The notes under the pieces are model-generated. The model saw only the letters and a list, made by a program, of their open reading frames with translations. It had not been told where the DNA came from and did not search any database. A stretch of 64,000 bases of DNA from Flavobacteriaceae bacterium UBA3356 (GTDB lineage: Bacteria > Bacteroidota > Bacteroidia > Flavobacteriales > Flavobacteriaceae). Position 1 is the first letter of the stretch; each line of letters starts with the position of its first letter. Made by a program: the position numbers and the translations under genes. Location of the stretch: NCBI GenBank assembly GCA_002360635.1, contig DEQW01000003.1, positions 332,966-396,965 of the forward strand, written 5' to 3'. Positions 1 to 9,114 of this stretch are shown here, piece after piece.

Positions 1-225
1 AAGCTACGTTTACATTCTGAAAACAGGGAAAACGGTTTGTCTTTTCACTATGTTGACAACGGAAAGGGGTTTGATGTTTCAACCGCCAAAAAAGCAAAAG
101 GGTTGGGAATGAGTGGCATTGAAAACCGCGTAGCAATTTTAAATGGAATTCATAAAATAACCTCTTCTCCTGGCAAAGGAATTTCTGTAACTTTAACCCT
201 AAATCCCAGCAACAATGAAAATTAA
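1..225 (+). CDS. Sensor histidine kinase, C-terminal end (partial)
   Basis: The reading frame is open from base 1, so the gene begins before the window. What remains is the end of a GHKL ATPase domain: a G1 box DNGKGFD, a G2 box GLGMSGIENR and the closing strand typical of NarL/DegS-type kinases (GKGISVTLTL). Such kinases phosphorylate a LuxR-type response regulator, and the next gene encodes one with an 11-bp overlap, so the two form a cognate pair. The sensor and dimerisation domains are outside the window and the stimulus cannot be read. Confidence 0.9.
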   Translation, partial: KLRLHSENRENGLSFHYVDNGKGFDVSTAKKAKGLGMSGIENRVAILNGIHKITSSPGKGISVTLTLNPSNNEN

Positions 226-883
226 CGTGGTAATAGCAGACGATGAAGAACTTTTTAGAGTAGGGATGGTGCATATTCTCTCACGTGATCCGGCTATAGA
301 AGTTATATATCAAGCCAGTAACGGTAGTGAATTATTAGAATATCTTGCAAGTTCTGAACAATTACCCGATATAATTATTACAGACATAAAAATGCCCGAA
401 TTAAATGGCGTAGAAGCTACAAAGGCAATTAGGCAAGCGTACGGTGAGATAGGCATTATTGCTCTTACCACATATAATACAAAGCCCTTTATTAGAAATA
501 TGATCGATGTTGGAGCTAGTGCTTATTTAGTGAAAAATTCCCCACCTGAAAAAGTATTGCATACCATTAAACAGGTTTTTTATAATGGTTTTTATTATGA
601 TAAGCATGTAATGGAAGTAGTTAACAACAAAAAAGGTGGAAGTAAATATACTGACAAAACTGTTTTTGATGATGATTTTCTAACCGAAAGGGAAACAGAG
701 GTTTTAGAATTGATATGTAAGCAATACAAAACTGCAGAAATCGCACAAAAATTATTTATAAGTCCAAGAACAGTTGAAGTGCACCGAAAAAACCTATTGG
801 AAAAAACCGATGTAAAAAATGTAGCAGGTCTTGTTATCTTTGCAATTAAAAATGAATTGGTGCCTCCCATTATTATTGAATAG
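215..883 (+). CDS. LuxR/NarL-family response regulator
   Basis: A two-domain response regulator of 222 residues. The receiver domain has the acidic pair D9-D10, the phospho-acceptor D57 in TDIKMPELNG and a conserved Lys in AYLVKN. A C-terminal GerE/LuxR helix-turn-helix follows (LTERETEVLELI, then EIAQKLFISPRTVEVHRKN). It should bind DNA after phosphorylation by the overlapping upstream kinase. Its targets cannot be seen. The ATG lies inside the end of the kinase gene, which indicates translational coupling. Confidence 0.93.
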   Translation: MKINVVIADDEELFRVGMVHILSRDPAIEVIYQASNGSELLEYLASSEQLPDIIITDIKMPELNGVEATKAIRQAYGEIGIIALTTYNTKPFIRNMIDVGASAYLVKNSPPEKVLHTIKQVFYNGFYYDKHVMEVVNNKKGGSKYTDKTVFDDDFLTERETEVLELICKQYKTAEIAQKLFISPRTVEVHRKNLLEKTDVKNVAGLVIFAIKNELVPPIIIE

Positions 884-908
884 GTCCTTTTAGCTTATCT
901 AGTAAGAA

Positions 909-1220
909 ATGCTACAAACAGTTACACATTATTCGCTTCATTTCTTAGCCCCTGGTTTATTGGCATATGTATTTTTTAGAAACAATTGGAAAAAAGCTTG
1001 GCTTATTATGATCGCTACGATGGTCGTCGATATTGATCATTTATTGGCAGACCCAATTTTTTCTCCCGGAAGATGTAGTATTGGTTTTCATCCATTACAT
1101 TCATATTATGCCATTGGTGTATATTTGGTACTTTTGTTTTTTAAACAAACAAGAATTATAGCAGTAGGATTGGTGTTTCACATGCTAACGGACTATATAG
1201 ATTGTTGGTGGATGAAGTAG
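909..1220 (+). CDS. DUF6122-type small membrane protein
   Basis: A 103-residue hydrophobic protein with about three or four membrane segments. It carries the motif VDIDHLLADP and a C-terminal HMLTDYIDCWWM. The DxDH and HxxTD signatures recall the metal-binding core of YdjM/DUF457 membrane hydrolases, and I recognise the DUF6122 type common in Flavobacteriia. It starts 25 bases after the response regulator and may share its transcript. Enzymatic activity is not established; the family link is from memory. Confidence 0.7.
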   Translation: MLQTVTHYSLHFLAPGLLAYVFFRNNWKKAWLIMIATMVVDIDHLLADPIFSPGRCSIGFHPLHSYYAIGVYLVLLFFKQTRIIAVGLVFHMLTDYIDCWWMK

Positions 1221-1303
1221 TACAATCTCTTCTAAAAAAGATATGAATAAAAATTACTATCTTTCCTTTTTATTCAACTCCCTCGTTTAAATTCTGAAAA
1301 AAT

Positions 1304-2845
1304 ATGCTTACAAAAGTTTATGGGAGCGCTGTTTTTGGCGTAGAGGCCACTACGATTACAGTTGAAGTAAATACAGATATTGGTGTTGGCTACCATTTAG
1401 TGGGCTTGCCAGATAATGCCATTAAAGAAAGCAATTACCGTATTGCTGCAGCCTTACAGAACAATGGTTTTAAGATACCCGGGAAAAAAATAACCCTCAA
1501 CATGGCACCAGCCGATCTTAGAAAAGAAGGTTCAGCTTACGATCTTACTCTGGCTATCGGAATTTTGGTTTCAACCGGGCAAATAAAAGAGCAAAATCCA
1601 CTTTCAGAATACATCATTATGGGAGAGCTTTCCCTAGATGGAAGTTTGCAACCCATTCGCGGTGCTTTACCTATAGCCATAAAAGCTAAAGAAGAAGGAT
1701 TTAAAGGTTTTATTCTTCCCACCCAAAATGCAAAAGAGGCTGCAATTGTAGATGGTTTGGAGGTTTATGGTGTAAATACTATTGAAGAAGTAATTAACTT
1801 TTTTAATGCTGAAATACCATTGAAGCAAACTGTCGTGGATATGGAGGCCGAATTCTACGAGCATCTTGAAAACCCCGAATTCGATTTTAGTGATGTTAAG
1901 GGGCAAGAATCAATAAAACGCTGTATGGAAATAGCCGCTGCCGGAGGTCACAATATTATATTAATTGGTCCACCAGGTTCTGGAAAAACCATGTTGGCAA
2001 AACGATTGCCCAGTATTTTACCGCCACTAAGTTTAAACGAAGCGTTGGAAACTACAAAAATTCACAGTGTGGCAGGTCGCACAAAAGAAAAAGGCGGGAT
2101 CATGACAGCGAGACCTTTTCGAAACCCACATCATACAATTAGCGACGTCGCCTTAGTTGGCGGGGGGCAATACCCACAACCAGGAGAAATTTCATTAGCA
2201 CATAATGGCGTATTGTTTTTAGATGAATTACCAGAATTTAAACGCAGCGTACTAGAAGTAATGCGGCAACCATTGGAAGATCGCGATGTCACCATTTCAC
2301 GAGCTCGATTTACGGTAACCTACCCGTCTAGTTTTATGTTGGTGGCAAGTATGAACCCCAGTCCTAGCGGTTATTTCAACGATCCCGATGCGCCAGTAAC
2401 TTCATCACCGGCCGAAATGCAACGCTATTTAAGTAAAATATCAGGCCCTTTATTAGATAGAATCGATATTCACATTGAAGTAACGCCCGTACCGTTTGAT
2501 AAATTGAGTGAAGAAAGGAAAGGCGAATCGAGCGTTGTCATACGGGAACGCGTCACAAACGCCAGAAAACTACAAACGCACCGTTTCACTGAGTTTGAAA
2601 ATATCCACTACAATGCGCAAATGGGCGTCAAGCAAATACGGAAGTTCTGTAAGTTGGATGAGGCTTCTCTACAGTTATTAAAAACAGCAATGGAACGATT
2701 AAATCTTTCAGCTCGGGCTTACGATCGTATTTTAAAGGTATCCAGAACGATTGCCGATCTTGATAATTCAGAAAACATTACTGGCAATCATATTTCCGAA
2801 GCTATTCAATATCGAAGTTTGGATCGGGATGGATGGTTTGGTTGA
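1304..2845 (+). CDS. comM: YifB/ComM family Mg-chelatase-like AAA+ ATPase
   Basis: A 513-residue protein with the ComM layout: an N-terminal ChlI-like domain (MLTKVYGSAVFGVEA..., GLPDNAIKES), then an AAA+ module with Walker A GPPGSGKT, Walker B-type VLFLDELPEF and the FRNPHHTISDVALVGGG signature, and a C-terminal Mg-chelatase domain (LSARAYDRILKVSRTIADL). In naturally transformable bacteria ComM is a helicase that drives branch migration during integration of foreign DNA. Full length, with no sign of damage. It stands alone between the DUF6122 gene and the M16 peptidase. Confidence 0.93.
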   Translation: MLTKVYGSAVFGVEATTITVEVNTDIGVGYHLVGLPDNAIKESNYRIAAALQNNGFKIPGKKITLNMAPADLRKEGSAYDLTLAIGILVSTGQIKEQNPLSEYIIMGELSLDGSLQPIRGALPIAIKAKEEGFKGFILPTQNAKEAAIVDGLEVYGVNTIEEVINFFNAEIPLKQTVVDMEAEFYEHLENPEFDFSDVKGQESIKRCMEIAAAGGHNIILIGPPGSGKTMLAKRLPSILPPLSLNEALETTKIHSVAGRTKEKGGIMTARPFRNPHHTISDVALVGGGQYPQPGEISLAHNGVLFLDELPEFKRSVLEVMRQPLEDRDVTISRARFTVTYPSSFMLVASMNPSPSGYFNDPDAPVTSSPAEMQRYLSKISGPLLDRIDIHIEVTPVPFDKLSEERKGESSVVIRERVTNARKLQTHRFTEFENIHYNAQMGVKQIRKFCKLDEASLQLLKTAMERLNLSARAYDRILKVSRTIADLDNSENITGNHISEAIQYRSLDRDGWFG

Positions 2846-2999
2846 TAAAAAGCTGACCTTTTTGTCATTAAGTATTTATGCTTTCTTTTTGATTCTAACA
2901 TCTAGAATAATAGGGTAATGGCGAATCTTTTTTAACAATTTATTAAGATTTTGGCTAAACTGCAATTGTATCTTTAACGCTTCATTAAACCAAAAAAAT

Positions 3000-5870
3000 A
3001 TGTTTTTAAAAAATTCTCTTAAAACCTCATTAGTGGCTCTATTGCTGCTAACTTTTGTTTTTACTTCCTGTAAAAATGAAAAAACAGAAACCAAAGAAGA
3101 AAGTGCTTCTCTTTCTGTCGATTTTGAAAAGTACGAACTGGAAAACGGTCTAGATGTTGTATTGCACCAAGATAAAAGTGACCCAATAGTTTCGGTTGCC
3201 ATTCAATATGGCGTAGGCTCTAACCGTGAAAAAACTGGACGGACTGGTTTTGCTCACTTATTTGAGCATATGTTGTTTCAGGAATCTGAAAATGTTGCAC
3301 AGGATCAGTTCTTTAAAAAAATACAAGATGCTGGGGGTACATTAAATGGCGGTACCTGGAAAGATGGAACCATCTATTACGAAGTAGTGCCTAAAAACGC
3401 TATGGAAATGGTAATGTGGTTAGAAAGTGACCGAATGGGATACCTTATCAACACGGTAACCGAGTCTGCTTTTTACAATCAACAAGAAGTGGTCCAAAAC
3501 GAAAAAAGACAGCGTGTAGATAACAATCCTTATGGACACACAGGTTGGGTAATCGACAAAAATATCTATCCGGAAGGACACCCGTACAATTGGCAAGTTA
3601 TTGGAGAATTGAAAGATCTTCAAAATGCTACCGTAGAAGATGTTCGTGAGTTTTACGATCGTTTCTACGGACCTAATAACGCTACATTGGTATTAGCTGG
3701 AGATTTTGAAAAAGCGGAAGCTAAACAATTGATCGAAAAATATTTTGGCGAAATTAAAAAGCGTCAAGAAGTTGAAAAAATGGAACCAAAACCAGTTACC
3801 ATTGCTGAAACAAAACGTCTTTATCACGAAGATAATTTCGCAAATGCACCACAATTAAATATGGTGTGGCCAACAGTACAGCATTACACTGAAGATGCTT
3901 ACGCGTTAGATTTTTTAGCTGAAATCTTATCAGATGGAAAAAAAGCACCTTTATATAAAGTGCTGGTAAAAGAAAAAGATCTGACATCCAGAACTACCGC
4001 TTACAATAATTCACAGGAATTGGCTGGAGAATTTCATATAATTATTACAGCTAACAACGGTGTAGATTTAGATGATGTAGAAGCTGGAATTAACGAAGCA
4101 ATGACCCTTTTTGAAACAGAAGGAGTAACCGATCGTGATATTGAGCGAATTAAAGCTGGATTGGAAACCGATTTTTATAACGGCATTAGCAGTGTTTTAG
4201 GAAAATCGTTCCAATTGGCACGTTACAATACCTTTACTGGTAATCCTGGTTTTATTGAAGATGATATTGAAAACATCAAAAAAGTTACCAAGGAAGATGT
4301 GATGCGTGTATATAACGAGTACATAAAGGATAAGCCTTTTGTGCTAACGAGCTTCGTACCAAAAGGACAAATGGAGTTAATTGCTGAAAATTCTGAAAAA
4401 GCGCCAGTTGTAGAAGAAGAAATTAAGGAGAATGTAGAGAAGAAGGTTGAAGATTCAAACGAAGAAATTGCTAAAACACCTTCAAACTTTGATCGTTCGG
4501 TGCAGCCTGAGCAAGGCCCTGCACCTGCGTTGAGCATTCCGGAAACTTGGACTGCTGAATTGGAAAACGGACTTGAAGTGTACGGAATTGAGCAGAACGA
4601 AATCCCAACCGTTAACTTCAGTTTAGTGATTGAAGGTGGCCACTTAATGGATGATAAAGATAAAAATGGTGTCGCAAATTTAATGACCGACATTATGATG
4701 GAAGGAACCCAAAATAAAACTCCAGAAGAGCTTGAAGAAGCAATCGATCTGTTGGGGGCTTCTATTAATATGTACACAACAAATGAATCTATTGTAATAC
4801 GTGGAAATACCTTAACGCGTAACTTTGATAAAACAATGGATTTGGTTGAAGAAATTTTATTGGAACCACGTTGGGACGAAGAAGAATTAGGTCGTATTAA
4901 AACCAAAACCATTAATGAAATAAAACGTAATGCAGCGAATCCTAATCGAGTAGCTAATAACGTTTATGACAAATTATTGTATGGAGAAGATCACATTTTC
5001 AGTCTTCCAACTAGCGGAACAGAAGAATCTGTAGAAGCAATACAAATGGCAGATTTAAAATCATTCTATACCAACAATTTTTCACCATCAATTAGTACCT
5101 TCCACGTAGTAGGTAAAATAGATAAAGACGAAACTTTAAAGCAATTAAATAGCTTAGAAGAGCGTTGGGCAGCCAAGGAAGTTACCATTCCAGAATACCC
5201 AATGCCAGAGGAACGTGATAAAGCTTCCTTATATTTTGTAGATATACCAAAAGCTAAGCAATCGGTTATCAATATTGGTTATATCGCTTTGCCACGTACC
5301 GATGAAGATTTCTATCCTGCTGAGGTGATGAACTATAAGTTAGGTGGTTCTTTCAGCGGAAATGTAAACCTTATTCTTCGTGAAGAAAAAGGATACACAT
5401 ACGGAGCGCGTACCGGTTTTAGCGGAAGCAAAATACCAGGAACATTTACGGCTTCATCAAGTGTTAGAACTAATACTACAGGAGAATCTGTACAGATATT
5501 CAAAGATCAAATTGCTAAGTACAAAGAAGGAGTCAGCAAAGAAGACCTAGATTTCACTAAAAATGCAATGATAAAATCGAATGCACGTCGTTTTGAAACG
5601 CAGTTCTCTTTATTGGGTATGCTTCAAGAAATGAGCAGTTACGATCTTCCTGCAAACTATATTGAAAAAGAAGAGTCTATTGTTAAAAATATGACACTTG
5701 AGCAACATAAAGAATTAGCAAACAAATACCTAGATGAGTCTAAAATGGCTTATTTGGTTGTTGGTGATGCTGAAACACAGTTCGCTCAATTTAAAGATAT
5801 GGATTTTGATGAAGTAAAATTGATCAACAAAGAAGGTGAAGAAGTAAAACTGGAAGACGTTAAAATGTAA
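3000..5870 (+). CDS. M16 family zinc metallopeptidase, double-domain lipoprotein
   Basis: A 956-residue envelope peptidase. A lipoprotein signal ends at the lipobox TSC (Cys24), so it should be membrane anchored. The N-terminal M16 half carries the inverted zinc motif HLFEH (H86, E89, H90) and the downstream ligand region EVVQNEKRQ. The C-terminal half repeats the M16 fold (LENGLEVYGIEQ, NLMTDIMMEGT) without HxxEH and is the usual inactive partner, including the substrate-clamping GYTYGARTGF region. An acidic Glu/Lys-rich linker (around residues 465-500) joins the halves. A near-match promoter (TATCTTTA, 2969-2976) precedes it and a strong terminator follows, so it is probably monocistronic. 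Confidence 0.93.
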   Translation: MFLKNSLKTSLVALLLLTFVFTSCKNEKTETKEESASLSVDFEKYELENGLDVVLHQDKSDPIVSVAIQYGVGSNREKTGRTGFAHLFEHMLFQESENVAQDQFFKKIQDAGGTLNGGTWKDGTIYYEVVPKNAMEMVMWLESDRMGYLINTVTESAFYNQQEVVQNEKRQRVDNNPYGHTGWVIDKNIYPEGHPYNWQVIGELKDLQNATVEDVREFYDRFYGPNNATLVLAGDFEKAEAKQLIEKYFGEIKKRQEVEKMEPKPVTIAETKRLYHEDNFANAPQLNMVWPTVQHYTEDAYALDFLAEILSDGKKAPLYKVLVKEKDLTSRTTAYNNSQELAGEFHIIITANNGVDLDDVEAGINEAMTLFETEGVTDRDIERIKAGLETDFYNGISSVLGKSFQLARYNTFTGNPGFIEDDIENIKKVTKEDVMRVYNEYIKDKPFVLTSFVPKGQMELIAENSEKAPVVEEEIKENVEKKVEDSNEEIAKTPSNFDRSVQPEQGPAPALSIPETWTAELENGLEVYGIEQNEIPTVNFSLVIEGGHLMDDKDKNGVANLMTDIMMEGTQNKTPEELEEAIDLLGASINMYTTNESIVIRGNTLTRNFDKTMDLVEEILLEPRWDEEELGRIKTKTINEIKRNAANPNRVANNVYDKLLYGEDHIFSLPTSGTEESVEAIQMADLKSFYTNNFSPSISTFHVVGKIDKDETLKQLNSLEERWAAKEVTIPEYPMPEERDKASLYFVDIPKAKQSVINIGYIALPRTDEDFYPAEVMNYKLGGSFSGNVNLILREEKGYTYGARTGFSGSKIPGTFTASSSVRTNTTGESVQIFKDQIAKYKEGVSKEDLDFTKNAMIKSNARRFETQFSLLGMLQEMSSYDLPANYIEKEESIVKNMTLEQHKELANKYLDESKMAYLVVGDAETQFAQFKDMDFDEVKLINKEGEEVKLEDVKM

Positions 5871-5891
5871 TTCAGAATTCACTTAAACATA

Positions 5892-5921
5892 AAAGGGATG
5901 CCAATCGGTATCCCTTTTTTT
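5892..5921 (+). terminator. Rho-independent terminator after the M16 peptidase
   Basis: An 8-bp GC-containing stem (GGGATGCC with GGTATCCC, one G-T wobble) with loop AATC is followed by seven T residues. It separates the M16 gene from the 5-oxoproline operon. Confidence 0.88.
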
Positions 5922-5997
5922 GTTTCTGAAACTTAAATGGAAACTATATTTAATATCTTTAAGATTTTAATAGAAATTGTTTCTGAAATATCCTGCT

Positions 5998-7128
5998 ATG
6001 AAAAATATCCTTTCCTTGCTCTTTTTGCTTTCCATACTTGTAAGCTGTAATTCTTCTAAAGAAGAGAAGAAAGTTGAAACTAAAGAAAAAACACAAACTG
6101 AAATGGCAGTTAAGCAATATGAAGCACCCGTATTTTCGATAGAAGAAGCCAATAAATTAATAGAACTTCCTTTGCATTGTGTAGAGACCGAATATCCTAA
6201 TAAATTAGGACAAACGATAGGTAGTGACGAAGATTTACAATCACCAGAAGCGTTGCACCCAATATTTTATGGGTGTTTTGACTGGCACAGTGCCGTTCAT
6301 GGCTATTGGTCTATGGTTACATTGGTAAAACAGTTTCCAGATATGGAAAAGGCAGATAAGGTTAAAGAGATACTTCAGAAAAACATCACACCTAAAAACG
6401 TTTCAAAAGAATTAGAGTATTTTCAAAAAGACATCAACAAAAGCTACGAACGCACCTACGGCTGGGCGTGGTTGTTAAAACTTTCCGAAGCATTGTACAC
6501 CTGGGAAGATCCCATGGGAAAACGATTGGCAGAAAACCTACAACCGTTAGTAGATGATATTGTTTCAAAATATGAAGAGTTTTTACCCAAATTAGTGTAT
6601 CCCATACGGGTGGGTGAACATACCAACACAGCATTTGGGTTGACCTTTGCGTGGGACTATGCAAACACGACTAACAATACTGAGCTGAAAAACTTAATTG
6701 AACAACGAACCAAAGAATTTTACTTAAAAGATGAAAACTGCCCGATTACTTGGGAACCCAGCGGATACGATTTTTTATCACCTTGTTTAGAAGAGGTGGA
6801 TATTATGCGTCGCGTACTTCCCAAAAAAGAATTTACAGATTGGCTGGATTCTTTTTTACCAGCTTTAGAGAATAAAAATTACCAACTTGAACCTGGTAAA
6901 GTAGGCGATAGGAGTGATGGGAAGTTGGTTCATTTGGATGGGCTTAATTTTAGCCGAGCTTGGGTGTTGTATGGTTTGGCAAATCAATATCCTGAATATG
7001 ACCATCTAAAAAATGTAGCAAATCAACATATTTCATATTCATATCCCAATTTGGTAGGTGACACCTACGAAGGCGGCCATTGGTTGGCGAGTTTTGCTAT
7101 TTACGCACTTGAACAAAACCAAAAATAA
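5998..7128 (+). CDS. DUF2891 domain lipoprotein
   Basis: A 376-residue protein whose first residues (MKNILSLLFLLSILVSC) are a lipoprotein signal with Cys17; I chose this ATG rather than one seven codons upstream because it opens directly on the signal. The body matches DUF2891 as I remember it (LPLHCVETEYPNKLGQ, FDWHSAVHGYWSMV, AFGLTFAWDYA, YEGGHWLASFAIYAL), with His/Trp-rich repeats suggesting an alpha/alpha-toroid. No function is known to me. It lies two bases before the Nramp-like gene in the 5-oxoproline operon, so a periplasmic role in the same pathway is an inference. Confidence 0.82.
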   Translation: MKNILSLLFLLSILVSCNSSKEEKKVETKEKTQTEMAVKQYEAPVFSIEEANKLIELPLHCVETEYPNKLGQTIGSDEDLQSPEALHPIFYGCFDWHSAVHGYWSMVTLVKQFPDMEKADKVKEILQKNITPKNVSKELEYFQKDINKSYERTYGWAWLLKLSEALYTWEDPMGKRLAENLQPLVDDIVSKYEEFLPKLVYPIRVGEHTNTAFGLTFAWDYANTTNNTELKNLIEQRTKEFYLKDENCPITWEPSGYDFLSPCLEEVDIMRRVLPKKEFTDWLDSFLPALENKNYQLEPGKVGDRSDGKLVHLDGLNFSRAWVLYGLANQYPEYDHLKNVANQHISYSYPNLVGDTYEGGHWLASFAIYALEQNQK

Positions 7129-7130
7129 AG

Positions 7131-8354
7131 GTGAAAAATATATTTAAAAATATTGGTCCGGGTGCCTTAATTGCAGCAGCATTTATTGGTCCGGGCACGG
7201 TTACTGTCTGTGTTTTAACCGGCGTTGAATTTGGTTTTACATTGTTATGGGCGATGGTTTTATCGATCATTGCCACAATTGTATTGCAAGAAATGGCCAT
7301 TCGGTTAGGGCTGGTGTACGGAAAAGGTTTAGCGGAAGCAGTAAGAAGCGAAATACCTTCTAAAACAATACGAATCATAGCCATCCTACTTATCCTTTCA
7401 GCAATATTAATAGGAAATGCTGCTTATGAAGCCGGAAATATTAGCGGCGGAATGTTAGGCCTAGAAACCATTTTTACGGAATCTACTGTTTTAATAGGTA
7501 GTATAGAACTTAACTACTTAAGCATGTTGATAGGAGGAATCGCATTTATATTGCTTTTTATTGGAAATTATAAAGTAATTGAACGAAGCCTAGTAGCATT
7601 AGTAATTTTAATGAGTATTTCATTTTTAGTTACGGCTATTGTAACCAACCCCAATTGGCTTGAAGTTTTAAAAGGTATGTTTATGCCCTCAATTCCTGAA
7701 GAAGGCATACTGGCTATTATTGCTTTAGTAGGAACTACGGTAGTACCTTATAATTTGTTTTTACATGCTTCATTGGTAAAAGAGAAATGGAACGGAAAAA
7801 AAGATTTAAAAGCAGCCAAAACAGATCTATATCTATCAATTATTTTAGGTGGGTTGGTATCTATTGCAATCATTGTTTGTGCAGCATCGATTAAAAGCTC
7901 AGAAATTAGTAATGCAGCCGATTTGGCAAAGAGTATAGAACCACTCTTTGGTAGCTTTGCAAAATATTTTTTAAGTATTGGGTTATTTGCCGCTGGAATT
8001 TCATCAGCAATTACAGCACCATTAGCAGCTGCATATGTAGCCAGAGGTTGTTTTGATTGGGATTTGAGTTTAAAATCTAATAAATTTAGAGCAGTGTGGA
8101 TGCTTGTATTGTTAACGGGCGTTATATTTTCTTCCGTAGGATTTAAGCCCATTGAAGTTATTCAATTTGCACAAGTAGCTAACGGAATTTTGCTACCCGT
8201 AATTGCTGGTTTTTTAGTGTGGGTGGTTAATAAAGAATCGGTTTTAGGGGCTTATAAAAACAATAAAGTTCAAAACATCATTGGAATCATCATCGTACTC
8301 ATTGCACTTATTTTAGGCCTTAGAAGCCTTTCAAAAGTGTTTTTTGATGTTTAA
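7131..8354 (+). CDS. Nramp-family-like transporter lacking the metal motif
   Basis: A 407-residue membrane protein with about 11 transmembrane segments and clear Nramp ancestry (NIGPGALIAAAFIGPGT in helix 1, TTVVPYNLFLHASL in helix 6). The metal-binding DPGN of helix 1 is replaced by GPGT (G20, T23), and the MPHN of helix 6 by VPYN (V205-N208). Translation starts at GTG. It sits between DUF2891 and pxpA; the Bacillus subtilis kip/pxp cluster also carries an Nramp-type gene, ycsG. The context suggests import of 5-oxoproline or a related compound rather than a divalent metal. Family is certain, substrate is inferred. Confidence 0.88.
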   Translation: MKNIFKNIGPGALIAAAFIGPGTVTVCVLTGVEFGFTLLWAMVLSIIATIVLQEMAIRLGLVYGKGLAEAVRSEIPSKTIRIIAILLILSAILIGNAAYEAGNISGGMLGLETIFTESTVLIGSIELNYLSMLIGGIAFILLFIGNYKVIERSLVALVILMSISFLVTAIVTNPNWLEVLKGMFMPSIPEEGILAIIALVGTTVVPYNLFLHASLVKEKWNGKKDLKAAKTDLYLSIILGGLVSIAIIVCAASIKSSEISNAADLAKSIEPLFGSFAKYFLSIGLFAAGISSAITAPLAAAYVARGCFDWDLSLKSNKFRAVWMLVLLTGVIFSSVGFKPIEVIQFAQVANGILLPVIAGFLVWVVNKESVLGAYKNNKVQNIIGIIIVLIALILGLRSLSKVFFDV

Positions 8355-8367
8355 AAGAGATTAAAAA

Positions 8368-9114
8368 ATGAAAAGTGAAGCCAAACATATTGATATTAAT
8401 GCAGACCTAGGAGAGGGTAGTGGTTTTGACGAAGCTATCATGCCGTTGATAGCTTCATGTAGCATTGCCTGTGGCGGACATTATGGGACAGACGAAACAA
8501 TGCGGACTGCCATTCGATTGGCTAAGAAAAACAAGGTGAAAATTGGCGCACACCCTTCTTTTCCAGATAAAGATAACTTTGGAAGGAAAATCATCACAAT
8601 GACAAAAAAAGAGCTCACAGCGACTGTTTTTGATCAATTATTACATTTTTTTGCGGTGTGTGAAACCGAAGAAGCAACTGTAAACCACATAAAACTTCAC
8701 GGCGCTTTGTACAATTACGCCGCCAAAGATGCACCGACGGCGGATGCGGTGGTAGAAGCAATAATTGACACCAAAGTACGTCCTAAATTATATGTTCAGT
8801 ATAATTCAGTTTTACACCGTAAAGCTGAAAACTTATTGCCTCTAGAGTTTGAGGCTTTTATAGATAGACGGTATAACGATGATCTTTCTTTAGTTTCCCG
8901 AAGTGAAGAAGGAGCGCTTATAACCAATCCTGAAGCTGCTTGGAAACAACTTTTTAAAATGTTTTCAGAAAATGCTATAGAAACTGTTACTGGAACTGTA
9001 AAACCAATAAGGGCTTCAACCTATTGTATTCACAGTGATAATAAACATTCGGTAGAAATACTTCAGTATATTCATAACCAAATGAAACAGCATGAACTAA
9101 CATTAGACAGATGA
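8368..9114 (+). CDS. pxpA: 5-oxoprolinase subunit A (LamB/YcsF family)
   Basis: A 248-residue cytoplasmic protein with the LamB/YcsF opening IDINADLGEGSG and the motifs SIACGGHYG, KIGAHPSFPD and VNHIKLHGALYNYA. With PxpB and PxpC it forms the bacterial ATP-dependent 5-oxoprolinase that opens pyroglutamate, a damage product of glutamine and glutamate, to L-glutamate. Length is normal. Its TGA overlaps the ATG of pxpB by four bases, so the subunits are translationally coupled. Confidence 0.96.
   Translation: MKSEAKHIDINADLGEGSGFDEAIMPLIASCSIACGGHYGTDETMRTAIRLAKKNKVKIGAHPSFPDKDNFGRKIITMTKKELTATVFDQLLHFFAVCETEEATVNHIKLHGALYNYAAKDAPTADAVVEAIIDTKVRPKLYVQYNSVLHRKAENLLPLEFEAFIDRRYNDDLSLVSRSEEGALITNPEAAWKQLFKMFSENAIETVTGTVKPIRASTYCIHSDNKHSVEILQYIHNQMKQHELTLDR

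Noticed and set aside
4223..4912. A long open frame on the minus strand inside the M16 peptidase gene (about 229 codons).
   Set aside because: It is fully antisense to a clear, conserved gene, is Ser/Thr-rich as expected for a frame shadow, and shows no domain or signal peptide.
7131..8354. Naming the transporter mntH.
   Set aside because: Both metal-binding motifs are changed (DPGN to GPGT, MPHN to VPYN) and the operon is for 5-oxoproline, so a Mn/Fe role is not supported.
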